Source: Embiotoca jacksoni (Eukaryota; Chordata; Actinopteri; Embiotocidae). From it: DNA of 64,000 nt. Below, one piece after another: positions 26,801 through 37,754 of the stretch; the first letter of the stretch is position 1, and each line of letters opens with the position of its first letter. The notes beneath the pieces are model-generated. The model saw nothing but the letters and a program-made list of their open reading frames with translations, had not been told where the DNA came from and ran no database searches. The stretch spans positions 11,125,224 through 11,189,223 of the forward strand of contig JAKOON010000005.1 in NCBI GenBank assembly GCA_022577435.1. Direction: 5' to 3'. The translations under genes were made by a program, and so were the position numbers.

Positions 26801-28175
26801 CAGTTAGAATAATAGTATACCCGGCAGGCAGTATGAAGATGAAATTTTGTAAATGTACAATGTGCAATTATTATTGTTATAAATTGCTTATGTGTCACAA
26901 ATTATAGTAACCTATGTTGTAAATAGGGATCCCCTCTCCACACGCCACACGATGAAATGTGCGCACCGCTAGTTCAATGTTCACTGTTCAATGAAACATC
27001 GCAGTAATAGTTTCAGCTATGCATTGACAGGTGTAATATGAACATTTATGACATAGGACAAATGTATATCAGAGGAGAAAGTTATTTAACTGGCATACCG
27101 AATGAACTGGTATACCGCCCAGCACTACTGATAAGGTACTATACCTCTAACCTAAGATGACCTTAAAAATAGGTCAACAGTCTACTGTAGTCAACAGCAG
27201 AGGTTCAGTGATTCTTCACTGTGAGCCCTATAACAATCACCTGACCCTAATGGGTACTTTTCCCTCTCCCCCGTCCTCCACATCAAGGCTGCTCCTTGCC
27301 TCTGTGCCTATGCCTATCACATACATTATGTCCTTCTGTCTCTCGCTCAGTGGCTGCCTCTCTTAGACAGCCATCCCCAATTCAGATGCCATCTCTTCAG
27401 TGCCCCTCTCTATCTAGCCGCAGACACAGAATAAAAGCCTGGGAAATCACATTACTCTGTCCATATGGAGCCTCTATTGCATTAGGTCAGCGAACACTCA
27501 ACTGTAATTCTGCTACTGTAGAGAAGAAGAAAGTGAATTGAACACACCAGCCAGCACAGCCTGACAAATTGTTGCTTGTGGTCATTTTCTAAATGTTACT
27601 CTCACCAAGCCACATTTAGAGAGATGGAAGGACACTTTATAGAGTTGGAAGATATGTGACTGTGATAAAAACCTATAATCTCTGTACAAGAAAATCTATC
27701 GCTGAGACAGAAACCACGAATCAAAGGAAGACAGATACAATGGAGCATGACCTCTACCTGCTACAATCCTTGTGGGGTGCAAGAGAAAATAACACAAAGT
27801 CTGCTTTAAATCGGCACTGTGCAGATTACCATTTTCTGTTCTTATCAGCACAGAGCAGACACTTAATGACACAAGTGCTTTCCTTTATTATACACTGTTT
27901 GACAGAGAACAAACAAATCCTTGGGGATAAACAGGCTTACTTTACATGCGTGCTAAAGAAGACAATACAGACATGCTACGTTATCAGGCATGGGTATAGA
28001 GACTCTTGAGTGTGTAAGCATTTTACATTTCGTGTCATTATATTGGAAATCTTACTTATCTTTTTGAAAATGTGGCTAAGACAAAAGGACTGACTCACAT
28101 ACTCTTATCGCAATTAACTAAAAATATAAAGGACAAAAAGAAGTCACAAGTTTTGTGCCGACATGGCTGCATGCC
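23830..28175. other. Intergenic, no gene recognised
   Basis: No protein family recognised on either strand. In human, DUS4L lies between GPR22 and BCAP29; I looked for flavin-dependent tRNA dihydrouridine synthase motifs and saw none, though short exons could be missed. Homopolymer and AT runs are common. Confidence 0.5.
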
Positions 28176-28176
28176 G

Positions 28177-28186
28177 TCTGTCTGTC

Positions 28187-28220
<34 letters not shown>
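28177..28220. repeat. (TCTG)n/(TG)n compound microsatellite
   Basis: Several TCTG units run directly into about 14 TG units. Overlapping open frames here (Val-Cys or Thr-His runs) are artefacts of the repeat. Confidence 0.95.
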
Positions 28221-28223
<3 letters not shown>

Positions 28224-31200
28224 ACCTGCCAGTCAGTGTACCATTGAATGTGTGCGTCCATCCATCTATTCAGCACTGTGGGTGCCCTGTATTTATGAGT
28301 GTGTACTCCAGCATGTGCAGCTATGCCCATACAATGTGTGCACACAGTCAAATGCCAGTCCAATTGTTTTATCAGGCAGCGACAGAGTGTCAACCACACT
28401 GCAAGAGAGGGTTGACAGCAGAGAGAAGATTGCTGCCCTCCAGTTCTCCTCAAAGTGATGACTACTGTCGGGTGATAACACCTCCTCTCTTCTCTCCACA
28501 TGGACAGCTATGAATGGGGCCACCATAATAGAGCTCACCAACACAGACTGGTAGTCTGAATCTGACATGGCATTGAAAGCATTTCTATTCAGGAGACAAG
28601 ACAGACTTGTTAGATCTGAAATAGATTCCATTCCAGTCTTGTGACATGACGACACTCACTTCACAATAAAGTAGCAACATAGTAAAAATGATTTTGAGTG
28701 TCAGCGATTGTGGAGGCTGTTAGGGTTTAAGACAATGGTGCAATGATATACTATTCTCTGGTTCCACCCTCTCAATTGTTACGATTCCATGCTCTTCTTT
28801 CTCTTCTATGATAGGTGATCTGTTCATTTTTGAGCATTTGTCTGTCAAAACAATTAATTTGAAGACATCAAGTTCAGATTTTTTTCACGTTATTTTTTGG
28901 TCCAACCTATTGATTGAAAAAAACATTTCCCTATTCTTATGATATGCCACATTTAGATAGCTGAAACTACAGCAATACCTAACATGAATATGACAGAAAT
29001 TAATATATGAAATATATTCAAAATATCTAAAGCAAAAAATGTTTTTCAATATTAACACTGCACTAATTATGCAATGTTTTCCTGATTGTAACTGCATCTA
29101 AAGTAATTGTGAACTATGAACATCACGTCTAAAGACATTCTGAGCCCACCTGTGAAAACATACTAAGTCCCATAAAAAAATATCACCTATGTTCTGCAAA
29201 ATTAAAACAAAGTGATTCATCCTCTATCAAAAATTCTCAGTCTGCGTCCTTTAAAACCAGAAATACCAGATTTTACCCCGTTGCACACCAAAGCTCAAAA
29301 AGAAGGGACAAATTTCTGCACGTATCTTTAAACACATTGTGCTACTTTACCTTAAACCAGATGCTTTCCCACACCACTGTCTGGGTAAAACCTAAAACCA
29401 GGAATCTTACCATATACAAGGATTCATCCCATTACATACTCTATGCTGAAATGAGGGTCAACCTCTTTGTTATTTAACCACACAAACACTCAACTCCTCT
29501 TCTCGTAGCTCTCTGTGACACTCTGTTTTCTGACACCTACCTGTATGCATCCTGAAACAGCATTACTCAGAAACAGTTCTATATTCAACATTCTCCACCA
29601 ACTACAGTTGTTATTATGTCACCTGTGCAATGTGAAAAAGCATTGTATTTTAAGTCTCCATCACAATAAAAGTCATAATGTGTTAATTCCACTAAAGGAC
29701 ACACTGGATGTTCACAGCAATTGGGTGGGGAAAAACTGTGCAAATGTCATTATTGGCCTCTGCAATCAGTCAAAGGGATAGGAAAATATCAGCATAAATG
29801 ATTTACACAACAACAAAAAAAACATTATTGTATATCCCTGGTTCAAACTTAAACTCGAGAAATTCACAACCTATACATTATTTCCAATTGATCAAAAAGC
29901 GGATGGAGTTACAGGCCCATAATAATGAAGACTGAAAACCGACTTCTGCAATATTTGTAGCAATAAACGGCATTTGCAGGACAAACTCATTCAAGATACA
30001 GTTCAATTGGATAAAATTTAATAAAACACTCGTAGCACACTATATACCTAATGAAAGTATGTCATATATGCTAAGAATATGTAACAACAATACATTAATT
30101 TGATAAGCCAGTTATCTGACTGGTCAGTAATTCAATTAACATAAATTAGCATAGGAAGTTAGCCAACCATATCAGCAGTGTCACATCTTCAATTTAATTT
30201 TAATTGAAGCATGGGCCTTTTCAATTTAACAAACAGTAAATATTGAGTTTACTGTGATCTGAATCACATGAAGGAAACAGTCAGCCAAATAGCTAGCGTT
30301 AGCTAAGTCTTTTAATTCCACTTTCTGTTTGCAAAGTATTTCCATTTGTGATCTTGGCTCCTCCACAGCTCCATGCCACGTAGTTATTCTGTGTCTGGTG
30401 TCCTTAAAGTTCCGTAGTTATACGCCAGCTGACTTTCAAAACAAACGCGTCAATATAGATGTCGTGTTTGGATCCATTGTTTCGCTGTAAAGTTTGTCCT
30501 GCACTTCTACACCTTCAGATGTAGACATACTCTGCTGCTGTCTTTTAAAATGCTTTTTAATTCATTCAATATTCATTTTGCTCTGGTAGGATCTTGTAAG
30601 TTAGTTGCAGGTTCGGGACCAGTCAAAGACAAATCGACTGACACATACAAAAGGCCAGGTGAAAACTTATCTACGTCGCCTTTTCCAGGGGAGAATAGAG
30701 CTCCCTGTCTGAGAGCTGTCTGGGAAGGGGGCCTATCAGACACACACGCCTGTGGCAAAGCAACTCTTCTTTGGCGAGACATTTTAGATTTAGATCTTTC
30801 TTGTTGCGTCTTTCTCCCTCTGTGTTAAATATATCCTCGTATCTCTCTGTACTTCTGTGTATGATATCTTGTCTCTTTTCCCTTTGAGTGAAAGGTGAGC
30901 ACGGGCTATGCAAAAGACAAAAAGACTACTTCGCATTTAAACAAGGCCCAAAAAGTATCCGAAACCCACTTTAATGAAACTGGTTGTTGTAAGTTGTTTG
31001 GTTCAGTTCATTTTTCCACCTGAGACTCAATGGCCTTGATTCGTTTTCTGTGAAAAACATATTTAAATAAACATATTTTGATGGAGTCCAAAGCTTCTGC
31101 CTCAACTGCTGACTACATGGAAACAGCCAGTCAATCCATCCAAGTTTGGGTTGATGGTGGACACATCCCCGGTGCCTCTACAAAAAAAAAGGCCAAAATA

Positions 31201-32840
31201 AGGTGCTCGTGAGGACATGAGGAAGAGTACAAATTGATATTCAGTTGTCATTTTTAAAGCTGTGCAATTAGGGAAACATGGATCATAAGACATTTAAGAT
31301 GCATTTAACTGCATGTAAATGTTTGTGCTGGTCCATTATTGTGAAAAAGGCACTGGAGCCTGAAGGCACAACTCTGAATTTACAAATCACTTTATATTCC
31401 TACCAACAGTTATGGTTTGGACTGAAATTATAAGATCATGGACACAAGAAGCTGGCATGAGTTTCATGTTACTACCCCTCAAGGACCGGGTGAAGAGGTC
31501 AGGTAAATGCACCACTTGACCCTCCCTTTGCTCTCACTTCATCATAGCACAGGTACCACAAGAAGATAGAAACAGTCCTTCCAGACTCTGGTCCATGTTG
31601 CATCACAGACCTTCTGCAGATTTGTAAGATGCAAATTTATGCTGCAAATCTCCCATGGTGGTCTTATGCTTTTGTAGCCCATCCACCTCATTGCTGAACA
31701 GACTTTGGAGGTTACTGAGCTGTTTTTTTTGTTCACCACAGTCACTGAGATCACATGTTGTCCTTTATTCTGATGTTGGATGTACACATGAACTGTTCCC
31801 CCCTGACCTGTATCTGCAGGATTTCATGCATTGCACTACTGCCACATGGATGTCTGATTGGATAATTGCATAAATAAGCAGGTGCAGGTGTTCATACTCA
31901 CGTGCACAGTGAGTGTACATAAACTCATGTTTATGGATGCCTCTCTGCGGAGGTATTGTGAGGACAAACAGTTAGGTGTAGCATCCAAAAGGGCGAGAAG
32001 AGGAGAGCAATCAAAACACATTCATTTCTGCCAACCGTCATTTACCCGCTCTCAAAAAGCTATCACAGGGAGCAGCTGTAAACATTTTGCTCCTCAACAG
32101 TCCTGAGACATGCAGTCAAAGAGGATAGCAGCTATCAGACTCTTTCGCAGAGGAAGCCCATGTGAATACACATTGCAAGCTGAATGCATCAGAGAAAAGG
32201 GCAAAATATGTCGAATAGACATAGGAGCCGAAATCTGCCAAAAAGTCTAACGTCATTATTCAAAAGGAAGACTGTACTAAAGGCTATGTGCAAAAATCCT
32301 CTGACTTTGTGGTTCTGTTTTGAAACAACCAATCTATATGTTCATGAGTAAGCTTTGTGTTCCCTTTTAAAAAGCACAGAAAAAGAGAAAATCCTTTCAA
32401 CTTAGTAATGAATGAGCTTTTGAAATGAGCCTACATGTTCCATTTCAATGACAATTATTTACATTCTGTTGGTTTGTAAATGAAACTGTTTATCGACACT
32501 GTTGAACGTCTGTATTTGTGATATTCACATAAGGAATATTTGGGTTGAATTTCCTGCCTTAATTGCAAACCATACAAGGCTTCAGGTCCCAATGCACAAG
32601 CTATCTTTCATCATTAGATAACATCGCCCCCTTCTGGACATTTGACTGCTCTGCAGGAAAATTGCCAAGTTAGAAAAAGTCAACATACTGTATTCACACA
32701 GATGTTGAAAATATGGAGCTTCTTTTTTGGTTTGGTTTGTTCTGTTGTGTTTTACAGGTTTTGAGATATATAACAAACAGCAAGGATAAATTATATCCTT
32801 GCTGTCCACAGGGACAGAGTGATCCTTCCTGGACTATTTT
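28221..32840. other. Intergenic, no gene recognised
   Basis: No recognisable gene. The segment 30280-30840 is somewhat CpG-richer and has open frames on both strands without family resemblance; it may be an old transposon. A perfect AATAAA or start context that would define a gene is not seen. Confidence 0.45.
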
Positions 32841-32849
32841 TGTACCGTG

Positions 32850-33110
32850 AAATGAAATGTGAGAGGGCGCCACTAAACGCGCTCACACGTACACGAAGCT
32901 CGCACATCAGGGGAAAAAAAAAAAAAAAAACTGGTCCAGAAGTGAAAAGATAGATGTAGTACTCATTTCGTAGACGAACACCAAAGCTTTCGGTCATTTT
33001 TAAGGTTGTGATCTTTAAACGGATCCAACGGGACTGACTATTGAGGTCAGCCAGCAGTTTTATTTCGGGCCGCGGGATCCTCTGATGTTTCCCAGCAGCT
33101 GTTGTGAACA
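32850..33110 (+). promoter_or_regulatory. bcap29: Candidate bcap29 promoter and untranslated exon 1
   Basis: This is the most CpG-rich stretch upstream of bcap29 (GGGCGCCACTAAACGCGC near 32865, GGGCCGCGGGATCC near 33067). It ends at a donor, GTTGTGAACAT followed by GTGAGTG at 33111. The next acceptor is 34001, which precedes the initiator ATG by 13 bases. A non-coding first exon ending at 33110 therefore fits. The transcription start is not fixed. Confidence 0.45.
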
Positions 33111-33600
33111 TGTGAGTGCATGTGTGTGATTATCTGGATTTTCCTAAACTCTTCATCGCACATCTTTGTCTGGTAAGCAAAACATTATTATTTATGGCCT
33201 GGTAAAGACCGAGTTCTGAGGACTTCTTGAACTAAATTAAAAACAGCAGCTGATGGTACTGTGGCTGAAGAGTAAGAATAGATTTAGAGGTAAAGCCTAT
33301 GAATAGCAAAAGGGCTATGAAATCATGCTGCTGATCGCCTGTTGTATTGAGGCCTACAGAGATACGTGTGTGTGTGCTTAAATAAGTCAATGTGAAAGGG
33401 TGTATAACAATAATATACAGTGTGTAATGACTAATAGAAAAAACGTAAATAAAAATAACGCATCATATGTATTTTTACCTTCACTGCCACTTGTTTATTG
33501 AGAATGATAGTTTAATCTAATTAGTAACATTTGTAGAGAAATGTTTATCGGTGGAAGCATACCGGATGTACTGACGTGAAAAGCTTTATACCATTTCAAT

Positions 33601-33961
33601 TAGGGCTGGGCTACAAGGACAAATTGAATATCACAATATTTTTGATCAAATACACATCGATATTGTGACAATAATGTAGTAATGATTGGTGCTTTCACAA
33701 AATATTTACAATACGAGATTTCTCATAGTCATTATAATCAGTGTATGATAACTAAGTAGGTAAAGACAACAACAGAACAGCTATAGGTCTAAAAGTTTGG
33801 TAAATTCAGAAAATGACATCATTTTACTGTAATCCAGCCTTTAAAACCAGTAGAAGACAACACTTACGCCTTATCACGATATTATGATGTCATTAAGTCT
33901 AAGATAATATCTTGTCTTATAGAACATGATCCATATAATATTGATATATTGCCGTGCCCTA
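33601..33961. mobile_element. hAT-type non-autonomous MITE
   Basis: The element starts TAGGGCTGGGC and ends GCCGTGCCCTA, imperfect inverted ends that agree at 9 of 11 positions. It is flanked by near-identical 8-bp direct repeats: ATTTCAAT (33593-33600) and ATTTTAAT (33962-33969). Eight-base target duplications are the mark of hAT transposons. The interior has the BRIGHT wording of a common fish MITE: repeated ATATCACGATATT-like and CGATATTGTGAC blocks and a middle TCAGAAAATGACATCA. It has no coding capacity. It lies in intron 1 of bcap29 and ends about 40 bases before the acceptor of the first coding exon. Confidence 0.85.
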
Positions 33962-34014
33962 ATTTTAATTCCTTCAATTTTTCAATTCCTCATCTCCCCA
34001 GAAACACAGTCACA

Positions 34015-34106
34015 ATGACTCTGCAGTGGACAGCCGTGGCTCTCTTCCTATATGCAGAGATAGCAGTCAACATCATCTTATGTATACCCTTTTTGTCAGC
34101 ACAGAG
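34015..34106 (+). CDS. bcap29: bcap29 coding exon 1 (residues 1-31)
   Basis: The acceptor CATCTCCCCAG ends at 34001 and the ATG follows after 13 untranslated bases, in context ACAATGA. The exon encodes the first membrane segment and ends AG before GTAACG (phase 2). Confidence 0.92.
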
Positions 34107-35854
34107 GTAACGCAATTTAAAACACAAATCACAGAATCAAAACTTCATTCAAGGAGTCAGAGTCAGCTTCCTGTGCAGCATTTACATTTATGAACAAATA
34201 ATAAAAATGTCCTGTGGAAGAAATTAAGCAGTTCACACGAATCACCAGCAGATTGCAGCCATGTCCTTTTCAGGCAGATCGAGCCCACTGTATGACAGAT
34301 AAACTCACATTGTCCCTTTGACCTACTTTGCAGATGGCATTCGGTTTTCAGCTGGAGAATATGGAGCTGGTTATCGCCATACTGGAACAAATGCTTCTTT
34401 ACCATGATCATGATCCTTATTGTGCTTTTCCTGGGTAAGCAGTCTGTTGTGAGCCAGACAATGAATAATAATACAGAATAGGCTGACACCATGTTGTCCA
34501 TCCAGCCCAGCCAGCAGCGGTCACTGTCCTGTGTCCTCCTGTCCACCCCTCAGATGCTGTCCGTGAGGTGCAGAAGTACTCGGGTCCTGAGCCCATGCAA
34601 GATGCCAAAGTGAACCCAAATGTGTACGACCACGTGCACATGAAGCTGTTTAGAGCCCAGAGGAACCTCTACATATCTGGCTTCTCCCTCTTTCTCTGGC
34701 TGTTAGTGTGATTTTGTTAATTAAGAATGAGACTAATATTTACTTCACCCTTCTACACAAACTGTCCACTTCTTTATTCACCCCTCAGTTCACACTCTGA
34801 GGTCCTGTCTTGTCTTCTGTCTGCCTTGATTTCCTCTGGCTCTTGTGTTTTTCTGTCCTGTGACCTCAAAACAGTATTATGCGTCGGATTGTCACCTTGC
34901 TAAACCAGGTAGCTCTCACCTTGGAGAACAGTGCAGGTCTTCAGGCACAGATGGACAGTGCCGTCAAAGCAGCCAAGCAGCACCAGGAGGCCAACCTGAC
35001 ACTCAAACAAGTGAGAAGTAATTTTAGTTATTTAGAGCCATACGAAAAACTAACAACTTATGTTTTTTTTCTCCAATTAACAGTTCATGTTTTTCTTTTT
35101 AGTGTAACACACTGTATTCTGAACTGATAGTGTTTGTGCATCATGTCCACCTATGTAAAACACTGCAGGCATTAATCCATACTGTGTTTTGCACGGAGCC
35201 TTGTTTCTGTGATTTCTGTTTTGCGTTCGCATTTGTCATCTGCCGTTAAAATAATCAGCTTAAGCTCGGTAATTAAGGCGAATCCTTTGTGCTCAGGCTC
35301 TCTTGGAAGGGGAAAAATCCATGTCAGCAACAAAACAGCAACAGAAGCTGGAGGTTGAAAAGCTGGCAGGTGAACTGAAGGCCACCGAGGAGAGTGAGTA
35401 ATCATCACTTCCTTCACACGGGATAATATGCAGTAATGGTTTTCAAAAGTAAAGACCTCATGAAAAGCTGTGCTTATGAGAACTATTAAACATCAGCAGA
35501 GCATGGACCTCGTCAGGTCCCCTCCTACATGTAAACGTGTCACTGTGGTATTATTAAAGATCATTTTAAAGGGGCTGTGACTGTATATGGAGCAATTTAT
35601 TGATTGTGAGTATTATATTTGTAGGTGTGCGAAAGTCTAATGCCGAAGTGGAAGCAATGAGGAGGCAGGCCAGAGGTCTGGCACAAGAGTATGACAGACT
35701 ATTGAGAGAGCACCATCAACTTCAGGTAACACAAATGCATCAGAAATCACTGAATATCGACTGCATATTCAATTAATACTGGAGCGATTCTGTTTTTAAT
35801 CCTGTACTCGATCCACAGAATCTTCAGTGTGCTGAAGACAAGAAGGATCAGTAA
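34015..35854 (+). CDS. bcap29: B-cell receptor-associated protein 29 (Bap29), complete, 7 coding exons
   Basis: Exons, all with GT-AG introns and matching phase: 34015-34106, 34334-34434, 34554-34701, 34875-35010, 35297-35393, 35625-35725, 35819-35854. They join to 711 nt, 236 aa, close to human BCAP29 (241 aa). The family acts in the endoplasmic reticulum membrane as an export and quality-control factor for membrane proteins, forming complexes with Bap31. Visible features: start MTLQWTAVALFLYAEIA, three hydrophobic segments (about 3-25, 43-64, 102-120), the charged loop EVQKYSGPE typical of Bap29/31, an RRIVTLL junction after helix 3, a long charged coiled coil (about 125-230) and a C-terminal dilysine ER-retrieval motif, KKDQ. 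Bap31 is the alternative, but the position beside gpr22 matches BCAP29. The gene is convergent with slco1c1. Confidence 0.93.
34334..34434 (+). CDS. bcap29: bcap29 coding exon 2 (residues 31-65)
   Basis: Between TTTGCAG and GGTAAGC. Encodes the tryptophan-rich luminal turn WSWLSPYW and the second membrane segment. Confidence 0.92.
34554..34701 (+). CDS. bcap29: bcap29 coding exon 3 (residues 65-114)
   Basis: Between CCCCTCAG and GTTAGT. Encodes the EVQKYSGPEP loop and the start of the third membrane segment (LYISGFSLFLW), a family hallmark. The donor GTTAGT is weaker than consensus. Confidence 0.92.
34875..35010 (+). CDS. bcap29: bcap29 coding exon 4 (residues 114-159)
   Basis: Between AAAACAG and GTGAGA. 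Encodes IMRRIVTLLNQ and the beginning of the coiled coil (AAKQHQEANLTLKQ). Confidence 0.92.
35297..35393 (+). CDS. bcap29: bcap29 coding exon 5 (residues 160-192)
   Basis: Between TGTGCTCAG and GTGAGT. Encodes a charged heptad-like coiled-coil segment (LEVEKLAGELKATEE). Confidence 0.9.
35625..35725 (+). CDS. bcap29: bcap29 coding exon 6 (residues 192-225)
   Basis: Between TTTGTAG and GTAACA. Encodes the conserved distal coil GLAQEYDRLLREH, matching the EYDxLLxEH stretch of Bap29/31. Confidence 0.92.
35819..35854 (+). CDS. bcap29: bcap29 coding exon 7 (residues 226-236 and stop)
   Basis: Begins after ATCCACAG. Encodes a short tail ending KKDQ, the dilysine signal for retrieval to the ER, then TAA. 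Confidence 0.88.
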   Translation, partial: NLQCAEDKKDQ

Positions 35855-36131
35855 ACACTGGAAAATAGTAACAACTGTTTTCAGACGTTGTTCGCCCTCC
35901 ATAGACGCATTTGCTTATTGTTTCAGTGGGACTGTGTTTTTTATATAGTACGACACCAGAAAGTATGTTTGTAACTTTCATTTGCTTTTGAACTTAGACT
36001 TTTTCTATTTATAGAATTAAACAAATTGTAGGCTGCAGTATATGAGGACAAACAGCAGTGTTTGTGGGTTACTGAACTCTGTATCATTGTTTCTTTTTGT
36101 ATGCGAGTGTAGTAACATTTTACAGTCTACA

Positions 36132-36137
36132 AATAAA
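36132..36137 (+). terminator. bcap29: Poly(A) signal of bcap29
   Basis: AATAAA 278 bases past the bcap29 stop, the first canonical hexamer downstream. Confidence 0.65.
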
Positions 36138-36149
36138 TGAGAAAAAATA

Positions 36150-37310
36150 TCTCAGGGGTTCCATTAATATATCGCTAATCTTATTTAACAAACGCTAAAC
36201 ACCTGTGAAGTACTAATGCTGAGATTATTTACTGTACTTAGACAAAGATTCATACAGACCACCACAGTGTTGTCCTCCAGTTAGTGTATACGATGTACAG
36301 AATTCATTATCATCAGTTTTATGGCAATTATGATTGCGAAATCACTGCTTTGCTGTGAATGTCTGTCACATAGGTATCTCACCTTTGTTTGGATCTACTG
36401 CAAATCTACAGTTCAGATGAAGCTTTTCATTTGTTTCAAAGTTCTGCATTTTTTTTTTTTTTGCTTACATGTGTCAATTTTGGCCCCGATGTTCCTGCTA
36501 TGGTAGATCTATCTGTAATTAGACAAACAACTTGACATCTTATGATAATTTGTTGACCATCTCTCTGGGAAATGACCAAGGCATGAGCATGAAAAATAAA
36601 CAGACTCCAAGGTAACGTGTTTGTTATTGTCTTGCTGCAATCAGTCATGCAGTTGCTGAAAGGGCTAACACCACACTGACCAAACAAAAGATGAGAACTA
36701 AATATAACGAGCTTCATAATGAGACATAGTGGTAGCGATAGGCAGTATATAATACACAATATAATCAAGTAGCTGTGGTAAGTGTTGTAACAAGCCTCAG
36801 TTACCAAGCCAAGATACACAATGCCTCTGTCTATGTTTATATCTATATATATATATAGGCTATAATCACTGTGGCCAGTGTCATTTCTCTTGGAGATAAC
36901 TCTGGCAAATATGCATGTTGACAACATGTTGATCTCACTGAAGTAAGGTTTTCTCTTACATGTGGACAGGAAGTGTATGCAATTGGGAGATCATCTTTCA
37001 AAGGGCTGCTGTTCCTCTGTTGCTCCAAACTTTGATCCATTAGTAGATCTTGTTCATTCACAGGTTGAAACACTTTGTCACTGTGGTCACATTCACAGTC
37101 AAACCAGGTGTGCCACAGAAACACGCTACATACCTGTATATAGTGCACATATACAGTGTGTGTTAAAGGCAAAGCCTTGAGGACTGTCTAATGCACACCT
37201 GGCAGACAGGTGGAAAGGCAAAGCCTTTAACACACAACTGGCACGATGGCGTTTGACCTTCTTATTCAGACAGCAGATGTAATACATGTGAAATACAAAC
37301 TCTGATTGTA
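36150..37310. other. Convergent intergenic gap between bcap29 and slco1c1
   Basis: Separates the two 3' ends by about 1.2 kb. It holds no recognised gene. A short TA run at about 36843-36856 and an inverted repeat at 37157-37237 are the only structures seen. Confidence 0.6.
37157..37237. repeat. Imperfect inverted repeat (possible hairpin)
   Basis: GTGTGTTAAAGGC at the left is matched by its reverse complement GCCTTTAACACAC at the right, about 55 bases apart. Both arms border the near-palindrome GGCAAAGCC. It could be the core of a decayed MITE or a local fold-back duplication. No target-site duplication was identified. Confidence 0.6.
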
Positions 37311-37315
37311 TCAAG

Positions 37316-37321
37316 TTTAAT
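37316..37321 (-). terminator. slco1c1: Variant poly(A) signal of slco1c1
   Basis: ATTAAA on the minus strand about 235 bases past the slco1c1 stop. No AATAAA was seen nearer, so this common variant is the likely signal. Confidence 0.45.
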
Positions 37322-37555
37322 CATAAAAACAAGGACCAAAAGAAAATACAACACAATTACATTTTCTGCAAGTCCTCCATTCATGAAAAACACACTTTTT
37401 TCACAGTTATATCCCAGAAATACTTGGTTTATAAAATGACTTATTTCAGATATTTTACATCTACACAAGTCCTGTACAAATATATACTCTGTGTGCTATG
37501 AAAATGTGTGCTCCTCAGTACATGTGAGTCAGATAAGAGGAGTATGTGCTGAGGC

Positions 37556-37754
37556 TCACAAGTGAGTCTCTCTGTCAGGATTGCAGTGTATGGAGCTGGT
37601 CTCCTCTTTCCTCAGCGACTCCAACTCAGCATTCCCATTGGTGAGCGCATTTTTCTCTTCCCTCTTAATATGTCTTTTGAGTAGAGCAAATCCCAAAATA
37701 CAAAAGAAGAAAGAGACAGTCCTCAAGCCCAGTGTCAGGCCCAGGTACACTATC
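37556..37754 (-). CDS. slco1c1: slco1c1 coding exon 14 (residues 625-690 and stop)
   Basis: After TCTTTACAG. Encodes helix 12 and the cytoplasmic tail, which ends RETHL. A terminal Thr-x-Leu-like ending resembles the PDZ-binding tails of several OATPs; that role here is inference. Confidence 0.93.

Noticed and set aside
30550..30913. Opposed open frames of 70-92 codons in a CpG-richer patch
   Set aside because: No domain, start context or splice sites; possibly an old transposon but not demonstrable.
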